A stretch of DNA of 64,000 bases from Faecalimicrobium dakarense (GCF_000499525.1 NZ_HG529275.1:1-64000); one strand, 5' to 3'; shown: positions 45,196 through 55,291, counted from the stretch's first letter. The notes: generated from the letters alone by a model not told the origin. Numbers and translations: made by a program.

Positions 45196-46020
45196 ATTAA
45201 AAAAAATAGAATTTTATTAATTATAGCGGTTATATTAATACTTTTATATCAATGGAGTATGAAAAATGAAATAGAATATAGTATTTTTTCCTGGGACCCA
45301 GAAATATTATCCAGTGTCTATTTAGAAGATTATTATGATATAATAAATGACTTAAAGATAAGAAAAATTTATCAAAATATTGATGGACTAAGTCATTCTA
45401 AAGTAGAAGAAACTATTAAATCCTTAAAAGATAACACTAATGCAGACGTGTACAGTCTTACAGGGGATCCTACTTGGTATAGTAGTTCTAAAAATGTAAT
45501 ATCGATTTTGGATAATATCAATAATTATAATATGTATGTAAATAAGAAACATCAAATTAATGGAATTGTTTTAGATATAGAACCATGGTCTTTATATAAA
45601 GATTGGGATAGAGAAGTGTACATAAAAACTATTGAAGATATATACTCTTATGCAAAGAGTGTAAATATAAAAATAATAAACATAATTCCAACATGGCTAG
45701 ATATAAAAGATATTGAGACAATAGTCAAAAATAGTGATGAGATAGCTGTTATGAATTATAATATATCAAGTCCTATAGAAAATATAAAAGAAGAAATAGA
45801 TATTTCAAAGAGATATAATAAAGAAATTAATGTAATTGCAGAAACACAGGCAGAGAATAAAAAATATGGAGTAGATAAAAATACAACATACTATTATCTA
45901 GGAAAAGATAGGCTAGATAAAGATTGGGAGAGTATAATTGATACTTATAAATACAAAAGAATAAGTTTCTCATACCATGACCTAAATAATATTATAAACT
46001 TTTTAGAGGGAGATGAATAA
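45196..46020 (+). CDS. Membrane-anchored TIM-barrel glycosidase-like protein
   Basis: A 274-residue protein with an N-terminal membrane helix (RILLIIAVILILLYQW) and an extracellular barrel. NGIVLDIEPW has the pattern of a GH18-like catalytic strand, and EIAVMNYNI and INVIAETQ are later strands. The helix is only included if translation starts at ATT 45196, six bases after GGGGGG; no ATG, GTG or TTG is available in frame, and the first ATG (45259) would cut the anchor off. It overlaps the next start (TAATG). Confidence 0.7.
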   Translation: MKKNRILLIIAVILILLYQWSMKNEIEYSIFSWDPEILSSVYLEDYYDIINDLKIRKIYQNIDGLSHSKVEETIKSLKDNTNADVYSLTGDPTWYSSSKNVISILDNINNYNMYVNKKHQINGIVLDIEPWSLYKDWDREVYIKTIEDIYSYAKSVNIKIINIIPTWLDIKDIETIVKNSDEIAVMNYNISSPIENIKEEIDISKRYNKEINVIAETQAENKKYGVDKNTTYYYLGKDRLDKDWESIIDTYKYKRISFSYHDLNNIINFLEGDE

Positions 46021-48130
46021 TGAAAAAATACTTATCATTTTGTACTGTTATATTAATATTAATACTTGGAATTTATAATTATTCATATTTATTAAGAAAT
46101 AAACTAAATACTAATTTAGATACAGAACTAAATATAAAACAAGTATCTAGAACTAATAATGAGAACATTGAAATTTATAAAAATGGAAAATGGGAAAAAA
46201 CTTTTTTAAAAGGTGTTAACATAGGAGCTAGTAAACCTGGATACTTCCCTGGCGAATTTGGAATAACAAAGACTATTTAAGATGGTTTAAGCATATAAAA
46301 GAAATGAACTCAAATGTAATAAGGGTATATACTTTACAGATGCCAGAATTTTATGAAGCTTTATATGAATTTAACAGATATGAAAAAGAGCCTTTATATA
46401 TAATGCATGGAGTTTGGATAGATGAAGAGTTAATGTTAAAAAAAATGAATGCATTTGACAAAAGTGTAATAGAAAGTTTTAAACATGAAATAACTCAGGT
46501 TATAGATGTTATTCATGGAAATGCAAAAATAGAAAAAAAATCAGGTAGAGGATTTGGAGATTATAAGTATGATATATCTCCGTATTTAGTTGGATACATT
46601 TTAGGTATAGAGTGGGATTCAAGCTTTGTAGAAGAAACAAACAATAAAAATAAGAATATGAAAGATTATAATGGTATGTATGTATATACTGAAAATGCTA
46701 ATCCAATAGAAATATTCTTTGCAGATGTTGCTGAAAATACTATAAAATATGAAGAAACTAATTATAATATGCAAAAACCAATAGCATTTACTAACTGGTT
46801 AACAACTGATGTAATAGAACATAAAAATGATATGGATGAAGCAAATCGTATAGGAGATATAGACACTGATAAGATAAAGCAAACAAATAGATATAAAAGT
46901 GGGTTGTTTGCATCATACCATGTATATCCATATTACCCAGACTTTTTAAACTATGACTCTAAATATGCAGATTTTGTAGATGAAAATGGTAAAAAAAATT
47001 CATATAAAGCATATTTAAAAGATTTAAAAAAATATCATAATGTTCCAGTTATAGTTTCGGAATTTGGTGTTCCAGAATCTAGAGGTATAACTCATGAAGA
47101 CTTAAGTAGAGGATTTAACCAAGGACTAATAAATGAAAATCAGCAAGGCCAAATGAATAAGGAAATGCTTAATGACATAGTTGATGAAGGTTATGCAGGA
47201 GCAATAGTATTTTCATGGCAAGATGAGTGGTTTAAAAGAACTTGGAATACCATGGATATAGATGACAGTAATTCTAGAGCTTATTGGGCAGATAAAATGA
47301 CAAATGAGCAATTCTTTGGGCTTTTATCATTTGATCCAGGTAAAAATAAGCAAACAGTATATATAGATGGAAAAGTAAACGATTGGTCAAAACGTAATAT
47401 AATATCAGAAAATAATGATATTAAGTTGTATGCTAAAAGTGATGAACAATATTTATACTTAAGAATAAATAAAAAAGATCTAGATTTATTTAAAGAAGAT
47501 ATAATAATACCTTTAGATATAACACCTAACTCAGGTAGTTATACTATAAATAACTATAATACTAAATTTAATAAAAAGGCAGATTTTGTAATAGAAATAA
47601 AAAATAAAGAAGATGCAAAAATTGTAGTAAATGATTACTACAATGTAAATGACTTTTTATTTAGAAATGATATAAAAGACAATAAAAATGAAAATAGATT
47701 TGATACTGTAAAACAAGTTATTTTAGGAGAATCTGAAATACCAAATACTAACCAAGTTATAGACGTTAAAGAAGTTGAAGTTGGAAATTTAACTTATGGA
47801 AACTCGAATCCAAAGTCTAAAGACTATAATTCTTTAGCTGACTTTATTGTAAGTAAAGATGATATTGAAATTAGAATACCATGGTTAATGCTGAATATAT
47901 CTAATCCAGCAAAAAAATTAATTATTGATGATTTTAATGAAAAAAGAGAAATAAAACATATAGAAATAGATGGAATAAATTCAGGGGCTTATATAATTAG
48001 CAACAATAAACTTATAAATAGTGTAGAGATGAAAAAATATAACTGGAATAAGTGGGACATGCCTAGATACCATGAAAGATTAAAACAATCATATTACATT
48101 ATGAAAGACGCTTTTAAAGAAATTAAATAA
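46020..48130 (+). CDS. Membrane-anchored glycoside-hydrolase-like protein, interrupted by a one-base frameshift
   Basis: An N-terminal anchor helix (about 5-26), then a GH2/GH5-like barrel (FLKGVNIGASKPGYFPGEFG, NVIRVYT, GYILGIEWDS, VIVSEFGVPESRG with the probable catalytic Glu residues) and a C-terminal beta domain resembling CBM9/DOMON folds (VYIDGKVNDWS..). The frame breaks at about 46268-46270 (one A short in ACAAAGAC); corrected length is 703 residues. It probably cuts or transfers the polymer made by the cluster at the cell surface. Confidence 0.78.
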
Positions 48131-48148
48131 AAATGAGGAGATATTTAA

Positions 48149-49282
48149 GTGATAGATATATTATTTTATACAATATTCATATTTATATATTATATTTTAT
48201 GCATATACATGTATATACTATATGACTACAATAAAGATAAATTTATAAATTTAAAAGTAAAAAAATTAGATAAAAAGTTAAAGATACTAATTATAAATGA
48301 ATTAAAGTTCTATAAAGAAGAGAAATTGATAAATGAAGAAAATATAAAAAAAATAAAAAATAAAATGAATAGAGAAGTAAATAGAAAATATATAGTAAAT
48401 TTGTTAAAAGATGAATTGTTAAAAGATAAAAATAATGTAGTAGATTTTCTAGAAAAATCTAAACTAAGTGATGAAATTTTAAAAGTAACAGATAAAGATG
48501 AATTTACTAGGGTAGAAAAGATAAGAACTATAGGAGATTTTTGTATTAAGGATAAAGACAGATATTTATTAGAATGTTGTAAATCTCAGTCAATTTATAT
48601 TCAAATAAATGCCCTAGATAGTTTAAGACAAACTGGTAACTTAAAAAGTTATATAATAGGTTTAAGATATATAATTGGTTCTGATACATTGATAAATGAA
48701 AGAGTTTTAATAGACAATATAAATAAATACAGTGAAACAAATAAAGAAATTAATAATTATTTAATAGAAGAGATGAAAAATAAAGATGTTAACTTAAATA
48801 AAATAATAATGACTCACTTTACAAGTATAAAGTATGATGAGGCTAAAGATGAAGTTTTTAATTTGCTTAATGAAGAATTTTTATCAAAAGAGATAAAGTT
48901 ATCTTGTATAAAATATTTCATAAGAATAAAGTACAATAAATCGAAAAAGTTACTACTGAATTTATTATTTGACAAAGAGTGGGAAGTAAGAAATTTAAGT
49001 GCAATAGCTTTAAAAAATTATAAAAATAAAGAGGTTATAGATAGTTTAAAAAAATCTATAAAAGATGAAAACTGGTACGTAAGACAAAGTAGTGCAAGAA
49101 GTTTATATTTATTAAATGATGATGATAAAAATCTTTTAGATATTATAAAAGGAAATGATAAATATGCTTCAGACTCTATATTAAATGTTTTATCAGAGGA
49201 AAATAAATTAGATGAGTATATTTTAGACTTAAAACTAGATGAAAATAAAGTAAAAGAAAGTTTAGAATTAAGCATTAGCTAG
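48149..49282 (+). CDS. Membrane-anchored HEAT-repeat protein
   Basis: A 377-residue protein with one N-terminal membrane helix (about 2-25) and a cytosolic helical solenoid. The repeats LFDKEWEVRNLSAIALKNYK and SIKDENWYVRQSSARSLYLL are clear HEAT/PBS-lyase-like units. The GTG start follows GAGGAG. It probably serves as an assembly or regulatory platform for the adjacent synthase; such a partner is seen beside several GT2 synthases, but its role here is inferred. Confidence 0.75.
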   Translation: MIDILFYTIFIFIYYILCIYMYILYDYNKDKFINLKVKKLDKKLKILIINELKFYKEEKLINEENIKKIKNKMNREVNRKYIVNLLKDELLKDKNNVVDFLEKSKLSDEILKVTDKDEFTRVEKIRTIGDFCIKDKDRYLLECCKSQSIYIQINALDSLRQTGNLKSYIIGLRYIIGSDTLINERVLIDNINKYSETNKEINNYLIEEMKNKDVNLNKIIMTHFTSIKYDEAKDEVFNLLNEEFLSKEIKLSCIKYFIRIKYNKSKKLLLNLLFDKEWEVRNLSAIALKNYKNKEVIDSLKKSIKDENWYVRQSSARSLYLLNDDDKNLLDIIKGNDKYASDSILNVLSEENKLDEYILDLKLDENKVKESLELSIS

Positions 49283-49295
49283 GGGGATATTAAAT

Positions 49296-50696
49296 ATGAT
49301 ATTTGAAAACGTAATAATTATAACTGATTATATAGCTTTAGTATACTCGCTTATGATGTATATAGTATTCTTTATATTTGTTATTTCATCAGCGTTAAGC
49401 TTTAGTAAATATATAAAATCTAGAGAAGCAATAAGCCAGTTAAATCTAGATGACTCATCTGAATATATACCAGTATCATTAATAGTACCATCATACAATG
49501 AGGAAGTTACTATAGTAAGTACAATTGAGTCTTTAATATCACTTAATTATGAAGAGTATGAAATAATAATAGTTAATGATGGGTCTACTGATAACACTTT
49601 AGAGATTTTAAAAAAAGAATATAATTTAAACTTAATATATAAGCCCATGAAGAAAATAATAGACACAAAAGATATAAAAGGTGTTTATAAAGGTAGAATA
49701 CGAAATAAAGACATAATTCTTATAGACAAAGAAAATGGAGGAAAAGCAGATGCTTTAAATGTTGGAATAAACTACTCTAAATATCCAGTATTTGTCTCAA
49801 TAGATGCAGATTCATTGTTAGAAAAAAATGCAATACAAAAGATAATTATACCTTTTATGGAAAATAAAAAGACCGTTGCAGTCGGTGGAAATATAAAAAT
49901 TTCTAATTTTATTGAAATAATAGATGGAGAAGTTATAAATCACAATAAATTAAAAGGAATATTAATACCATTTCAAATTATTGAGTATTTAAGGGCTTTT
50001 TTAACCAATCGTATGGCTTGGAATTCATTAAATATGAATTTAATAATATCAGGTGCATTTGGAGCATTTAACAAGAAAATAGTAACTGAAGTTGGAGGGT
50101 ATAAAACTAACACTGTTGGTGAAGATATGGAGTTAGTAATGAGAATTCATAAATATTTTTTAAATAAAAAAGAAAAATATTACATAGCATTTGCTCCAGA
50201 TGCTAACTGTTATACTCAAACACCAGACACTTTAAAAGGTTTAAAAACCCAAAGAAGAAGGTGGCAAATGGGACTTATACAAAGTATAAATAATCATAAA
50301 GATATGTTTATAGATAAAAAATGGTTTTTAGCAAAGTCCTATTTTATATTCTTTGAATTAATTACTCCGATATTAGAGTTGTTTGGAATGGTAATAATAA
50401 CAATTTCATTTTTCATAGGGTTAATCAATTTAGATTTCTTATTAATATATTATTTAACAATAATGATATATTCAACATTAGTATCTATATCAGCGATATT
50501 ATTAGATATATATGTATTTAAAGAAAATATAAATATTAAAATTACTACAAAGTTAATTGTATTATCTATATTTGAAAGTATTGGATATAGGCAATTAATA
50601 AGCTTATACAGAATATCTGCTTTCATAGGATATAGCAAGAATAAGCATAAATGGGGAAGTATAAAAAGAAAAGTTCAAAACAAAACTACGGCATAA
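49296..50696 (+). CDS. Processive family 2 glycosyltransferase (exopolysaccharide synthase)
   Basis: A 466-residue membrane synthase of the BcsA/PgaC/HasA type: N-terminal helices, GT-A domain with VSLIVPSYNEE, VNDGSTDNT (first Asp), SIDADS (DxD), GEDMEL (catalytic Asp) and QRRRWQMG (the Q/RxxRW acceptor motif), then three or four C-terminal helices that form the export pore. The linked sugar cannot be decided from sequence; the GH20 gene at the start of the operon hints at an N-acetylhexosamine polymer. Last gene of the cluster. Confidence 0.9.
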   Translation: MIFENVIIITDYIALVYSLMMYIVFFIFVISSALSFSKYIKSREAISQLNLDDSSEYIPVSLIVPSYNEEVTIVSTIESLISLNYEEYEIIIVNDGSTDNTLEILKKEYNLNLIYKPMKKIIDTKDIKGVYKGRIRNKDIILIDKENGGKADALNVGINYSKYPVFVSIDADSLLEKNAIQKIIIPFMENKKTVAVGGNIKISNFIEIIDGEVINHNKLKGILIPFQIIEYLRAFLTNRMAWNSLNMNLIISGAFGAFNKKIVTEVGGYKTNTVGEDMELVMRIHKYFLNKKEKYYIAFAPDANCYTQTPDTLKGLKTQRRRWQMGLIQSINNHKDMFIDKKWFLAKSYFIFFELITPILELFGMVIITISFFIGLINLDFLLIYYLTIMIYSTLVSISAILLDIYVFKENINIKITTKLIVLSIFESIGYRQLISLYRISAFIGYSKNKHKWGSIKRKVQNKTTA

Positions 50697-50700
50697 TAAA

Positions 50701-50728
50701 AAAGAAGGAGATAACTCCTTCTTTTTTA
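50701..50728 (+). terminator. Terminator of the exopolysaccharide-like cluster
   Basis: AAAGAAGGAG ataa CTCCTTCTTT with T tract. Confidence 0.85.
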
Positions 50729-50741
50729 TTTAAAAAAATAC

Positions 50742-50804
50742 TTGCATTACAACCGTACTATTAATATAATACAGTTATAAGCTGTACTACTGAACTAGTA
50801 CGGT
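50742..50804 (+). promoter_or_regulatory. Promoter and operators of the ytrA-type operon
   Basis: TTGCAT (50742-50747), a 17-base spacer and TATAAT (50765-50770) form a near-consensus promoter. ACCGTACTA (50752-50760) and TAGTACGGT (50796-50804) are a perfect 9-bp inverted repeat around the start region, with a nested TACAG .. CTGTA dyad (50770-50786). The GntR protein encoded 18 bases downstream is the obvious ligand. Confidence 0.7.
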
Positions 50805-50821
50805 AATACGGAGGTGATTGC

Positions 50822-51178
50822 ATGAACTTTAAAGCTAATGACAGAGAACCAGTTTATATTCAAATTATAAGATTCATAAAACAAAAGATTGTAAGAGGTG
50901 AATTAAACCCAGGAGATATTATACCTTCAAGAAGGGAAATGGCAGTAAACATAAAGGTAAATCCAAATACAGTACAAAAATCATACAAGGAGATGGAAGA
51001 AATGGGGATTATAGATACAGTTAAAAGTTATCAAAGTAGTATAACTACTAACACAGAAATTATAAACAAGATAAAATATGATCTTATAGACGAATCTATG
51101 GAAGTTTTTATAGAAAATATGAAAGCAATAAATGTAAATAAGGAAGAAATTTTAAAAATAATAAATGATAGATACTAG
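50822..51178 (+). CDS. GntR family regulator, YtrA subfamily
   Basis: A 118-residue winged helix (EPVYIQIIRFIKQKIVRGELNPGDIIPSRREMAVNIKVNPNTVQKSYKEME) with a short helical tail. YtrA-type repressors are small and control the ABC genes that follow them, often in response to cell-wall antibiotics. AGGAGG-type site (GGAGGTG) before the ATG. Confidence 0.92.
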   Translation: MNFKANDREPVYIQIIRFIKQKIVRGELNPGDIIPSRREMAVNIKVNPNTVQKSYKEMEEMGIIDTVKSYQSSITTNTEIINKIKYDLIDESMEVFIENMKAINVNKEEILKIINDRY

Positions 51179-51189
51179 GGGGAAGTATT

Positions 51190-51882
51190 GTGATAGAAAT
51201 TAAAAATATATATAAAAAGTATAAAAAGGTTAAAGCCCTTGATGGTGTATCTTTTAATATACACGAAGGGAAAATAACTTGCTTACTTGGAATAAATGGG
51301 GTAGGAAAATCAACTACATTAAAAGCTATAGCTGGTCTTATCAATATAGATAGTGGAGAAATACTTATAGATGGAGAAAAATTAAACCACAATACATATA
51401 ACAAAATATCCTTTGTGCCAGATGTAGATAATCACTTTGCACAGTTTACAATAAAAGAGAGTTTTGAATTTATGAAAGAATTTTATAAAAATTGGGATGA
51501 TAATAAAGCTTATGAAATGCTTGAGTTATTCAATTTAAGTGATGATAAAGAAATATCAAAACTTTCAAAAGGAAATATTGCAAGAGTTAAAATAATAATA
51601 GGATTTGCACAAAATGCAAAATATACCTTACTTGACGAACCTTTTTCTGGAATCGATATATTTAAAAGAGAAGAATTTTTAGGGGTAATGACAAAATATA
51701 TAAGCGATGAACAAAGTATAGTATTAACTACTCATGAAATATCAGAAATTGAAATGTTAGCAGATGATGTAGTACTTATAGATGAGGGGAAAGTACAGCT
51801 AATATTTAATGCAGAAGAAACTCGTGAAGAAGAAGGAAAGTCTATAATAGATAAAATGAGGGAGGTATATCAAGGTGAGTAA
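51190..51882 (+). CDS. ABC transporter ATP-binding protein (YtrB-like)
   Basis: A 230-residue ATPase: Walker A GINGVGKST, signature LSKGNIARVKI (a divergent LSGGQ), Walker B TLLDEPFSGIDIF, H-loop TTHEISEIE. The GTG start follows AGGGGGAAG. The end overlaps the permease by eight bases. Confidence 0.92.
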   Translation: MIEIKNIYKKYKKVKALDGVSFNIHEGKITCLLGINGVGKSTTLKAIAGLINIDSGEILIDGEKLNHNTYNKISFVPDVDNHFAQFTIKESFEFMKEFYKNWDDNKAYEMLELFNLSDDKEISKLSKGNIARVKIIIGFAQNAKYTLLDEPFSGIDIFKREEFLGVMTKYISDEQSIVLTTHEISEIEMLADDVVLIDEGKVQLIFNAEETREEEGKSIIDKMREVYQGE

Positions 51883-52699
51883 TATATTAACTTTATATAA
51901 TATGGAATTTAAACGAATATACAAATTATATTTTGGTCTAATAGTTGTACTATTTCTAGGAAATATAGTAAGTATAGGCTTAGGTATTTATGATACTATG
52001 AGGCATATGAATAGAAATCAAATGATACCGGTAGATTTTAATATATTTAAAACTTATATAAATGAAGATTACGTAAAAGGATTTGCGATTGATCAAATAC
52101 ATGTTTTTAGTAGCGTTGTTCTTGGTATTGCAGTTTTAAGCTGTTTAATATATGCACTTGTTATATGGTATAGAGATTACTACTCAAGAAGTAAGACTAT
52201 ATGTGCATTACTTACATTACCTCAAAAGCGATTTAACATTTATTTAGCAAAACTTTTAACAATACTTGTTATGATTTATGGAATAATAGTTAGCCAAGTG
52301 TTATTTTGGTATATTGATACTATTATACTAAAAATAATTACAGTAGCTAATATAGATGGGTTTACAAATATATTCTCAAATATGATGAATAATAATTCAG
52401 GATTAAACTTAATACCACCATATATTATTGACTTCTTAATGATAAATATATTTGGAGTATTACTTTCAGTAGTAGTTATATTTACAGGAGTACTTATTGA
52501 AAGGTCATATAAAAGAAAAGGAATAGTATTTGGGATATTATACATATTTTTATCATTAATAGTATATGGATACTTGCTAATAAAGTATGTAAGTTACTCA
52601 GACCAAGCATTACAAATTAGTTTAATATATTACATAGCACTATTTGTTTTATCAATATTTATATCTTATAAATTGATAAATTCAAAAATATCTTTATAG
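51875..52699 (+). CDS. ABC transporter permease of the ytr-type operon
   Basis: A 274-residue membrane protein with six predicted helices (for example LYFGLIVVLFLGNIVSIGLGI, VLGIAVLSCLIYALVIW, IIVSQVLFWYIDT). The soluble loop after helix 2 carries RSKTICALLTLPQKRFNIYLAK, a coupling-helix-like segment of ABC-2 permeases. GTG start with GGAGG upstream inside the ATPase gene. Confidence 0.85.
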   Translation: MSNILTLYNMEFKRIYKLYFGLIVVLFLGNIVSIGLGIYDTMRHMNRNQMIPVDFNIFKTYINEDYVKGFAIDQIHVFSSVVLGIAVLSCLIYALVIWYRDYYSRSKTICALLTLPQKRFNIYLAKLLTILVMIYGIIVSQVLFWYIDTIILKIITVANIDGFTNIFSNMMNNNSGLNLIPPYIIDFLMINIFGVLLSVVVIFTGVLIERSYKRKGIVFGILYIFLSLIVYGYLLIKYVSYSDQALQISLIYYIALFVLSIFISYKLINSKISL

Positions 52700-52709
52700 G
52701 GGGTATGAT

Positions 52710-53929
52710 ATGAAGAAAAACTTATCAAAAATAACTTTAGGAGTAGTATTATCTTCCTTAATATTAATAGGAATAATAATAGTCTCTAATGATACTAATA
52801 TGAAAATAGAAGATTTACAAGGAAATAAAAGTGAGCTAGGTGATGTTTCTATAATATATCAAGAAGGAAAAGGATTATATAATATTAAGGAAGCTGTATT
52901 ATCAAAAGATGAATTTAAAGTTAAAAAAATTGCAAAGGGATTACCTGGAGTAAGTAAATATTCTAAAAATATAGTTGAGAATAGAAATTTATTTAGTTCT
53001 GTATATGATTCAAACTTAATATATGAAGATAAAGAAAGTATAGGATATATGGACTATGTATCAAATAATTACTATTCAAATGAAGAAGTTAGATTTAATA
53101 CTAAAATTACTGATAAAAACCTAAAAACTAATAAGATAACTGAATTTGATATAGAGATAATAAGTTCTTCTAAAGAAAATGCAGATGCAAATAGAAGTTG
53201 CCTAGTCACAAAGTATAAAAATGAAATATATTTAGCAATAGGAATAACAAATGATATTAATTATGATAAAAATGGAAATATTATAGATAATGGAAATAGT
53301 GGTATATCTATTTATAAAATAGACTTAGAAAATCAAAAAGCACAATTATTTGATGAAATAAAAATAAAAGAAAATGTAGATATATCAAATGGAGTGAGTT
53401 TTGTAAATAATAACAAAATCTATTTTATGGCTCAGACATATAAAGACTCAGGTGAACAATATTTAGTTTATTATGATCTAGAAAATAATAAGTTTGATTA
53501 TATAAAAGACTATATAAATATAAAAGAAAAAATCATTCAAATAATAATGACAAAGCCTATAGTATAGATGATAATAAGTTAAATATAATTTATAATGATG
53601 GCACGACAGATAAAAAATCTACAATTATACACCAATATAGTATAGATTTAGAAAAAGAAGAAATTATAGAGAATGATAAAGTATACAAATTTAATAAAAT
53701 AAATGAACAATCAGAATTAAGTAAATTTAGATTAATAGACAATAAATTATACATACTATTAAATTCATATAAAGAAGAACGAAGTAAATCCTATATATCT
53801 AGAAAAGAAAATTCAAATAATATTATAGTATTAGATGAAAAAACTAAAAAAGTACTATATATTGGGCAGTCAAGACAAGAAGAAAACCACCGTGCAACTA
53901 ATTATATAGTAAAAAATGAAGAATTATAA
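52710..53929 (+). CDS. Secreted/anchored protein of the ytr-type operon, interrupted by a one-base frameshift
   Basis: A membrane helix (about 8-25) is followed by an extracellular, beta-rich domain without a family I recognise (YYSNEEVRFNTKITDKN, NNKIYFMAQTYKDSGEQYLVYYDLENN, which resembles beta-propeller blades). One A is missing in AAAAAA (53527-53532); after correction the frame continues to 53929, giving 406 residues. Its place after the YtrB-like ATPase and permease suggests an accessory component of that transporter. Confidence 0.72.
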
Positions 53930-53930
53930 T

Positions 53931-53964
53931 AAAAAGTGCTATGAAATTTCATAGCACTTTTTTT
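53931..53964. terminator. Bidirectional terminator
   Basis: AAAAAGTGCTATGAAA / TTTCATAGCACTTTTT, almost perfect palindrome between convergent genes. Confidence 0.85.
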
Positions 53965-53977
53965 GTTTAAAATATAA

Positions 53978-54847
53978 TTATGCTTGCAACTGAACAATGC
54001 TTATAGACGCTAAAGTTGCATTTGGTTCACTTAGAGAGAATGTGTTTGAAGATGATAATCTCAGTGCAGTACCATTAGCTCCAACAGTAAATATTGCTTG
54101 CCCATATGCGATATATGGAGTAGTTGTATCTGTTTTTACAACCTTGCATACTGAACCCGAAACGTTAGCATTATTTACTTGTAATGTTAAAGTAGTATTG
54201 GCAGTTGAATTAGCAGGAAAATATACATAATAATCAAGCTTATAAACACCTTTAAGTAAGACTGATATTATTCCTGAGTCATTTAATATTCTAGGACTAT
54301 TAATGCCAGTTGGATCATTAAATTTTAATCCTCCACCTAAAGATGTAGCATTTAAAGTATTACTTTGTGAGAAGAAGGCATATTGACCTACAAATTGAGG
54401 ACCTTCAGGACCTTCAAATCCTCTAGGACCAGCGGGACCTTGATCGCCTTGAGGGCCAGCGGGACCTTGCTCACCTTGAGGCCCAGCGGGACCTTGTTCA
54501 CCTTGAGGGCCAGCGGGACCTTGCTCACCTTGAGGGCCAGCAGAACCTTGCTCACCTTGAGGACCAGGTGCACCTTGTTCACCTTGAGGCCCAGCGGGAC
54601 CTTGTTCACCCTGAGGGCCAGCGGGACCTTGCTCACCTTGAGGGCCAGCGGGACCTTGCTCACCTTGAGGACCAGCGGGACCTTGCTTACCTTGAGGACC
54701 AGCGGGACCTTGTTCCCCTTGAGGACCATCAGGATCTTGAGAGTTTATGCAATTAGAGCAACAGTATTTGAAACAATATTCATTGCAGTTACAGCAACTA
54801 TGACAACAATTTTTATTGCATTTATTTTTAGAATGAAAATTGAACAT
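53978..54847 (-). CDS. Collagen-like spore surface protein (BclA-like)
   Basis: A 289-residue protein in three parts: a Cys-rich head (ten cysteines within residues 10-33), a collagen-like stalk of 37 Gly-X-Y triplets (about 41-151), and a C-terminal jelly-roll like BclA or C1q heads ([17 protein letters not shown].. to the end). Such proteins trimerise on the exosporium and carry glycans on Thr or other residues; this stalk is rich in Gln, Glu, Pro and Ala but poor in Thr. An AGAGGTG site precedes the ATG. No signal peptide, as expected for mother-cell spore-coat proteins. Confidence 0.9.
   Translation of the reverse strand: MFNFHSKNKCNKNCCHSCCNCNEYCFKYCCSNCINSQDPDGPQGEQGPAGPQGKQGPAGPQGEQGPAGPQGEQGPAGPQGEQGPAGPQGEQGAPGPQGEQGSAGPQGEQGPAGPQGEQGPAGPQGEQGPAGPQGDQGPAGPRGFEGPEGPQFVGQYAFFSQSNTLNATSLGGGLKFNDPTGINSPRILNDSGIISVLLKGVYKLDYYVYFPANSTANTTLTLQVNNANVSGSVCKVVKTDTTTPYIAYGQAIFTVGANGTALRLSSSNTFSLSEPNATLASISIVQLQA
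54431..54727 (-). repeat. Eleven tandem 27-bp collagen repeats
   Basis: Eleven consecutive units encode GPQGEQGPA with small variants (K or D for E, QGAP, QGSA). The GC content is far above the flanks and the units are nearly identical at the DNA level, so length change by slippage or recombination is expected. Confidence 0.9.
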
Positions 54848-55085
54848 ATTGATATAAGCACCTCTTATATTAGTTTGAAATCTTAAAGTTAGAAAAAATA
54901 ACTAACTGATATTAATATATTTAAAAAGCAATAATAATGTTACCTTATAACATAAAATATTAAGAAAAAATAAAAAATATGGACTAATATCTTTTAATTT
55001 AAAACTAAATTAAACTAAATTAATTATAAAAGAAAGTATTGTCAAAATATGCAATATGTGGTATATTATATACAGTAAAGATTAC
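54848..55085. other. Intergenic region before the tRNA genes
   Basis: AT-rich, no gene seen. It holds the leader of the collagen-like gene on the left and probably the tRNA promoter on the right. Confidence 0.5.
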
Positions 55086-55253
<168 letters not shown>

Positions 55254-55258
55254 ATAGT

Positions 55259-55291
55259 AAAAAAAGACACCTAAAGTTAGGTGTTTTTTTA
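55259..55291 (+). terminator. Terminator of the tRNA operon
   Basis: AAAAAAAGACACCTAAAGTTAGGTGTTTTTTT hairpin. Confidence 0.8.

Noticed and set aside
54431-54727. Regular 27-bp repeats that could be taken for a CRISPR array
   Set aside because: The units are contiguous without unique spacers and encode Gly-X-Y triplets in frame.
54383-54886. Long Leu/Arg/Thr-rich reading frame on the plus strand, opposite the collagen-like gene
   Set aside because: It is the antisense translation of the 27-bp collagen repeats and has no ribosome site of its own.
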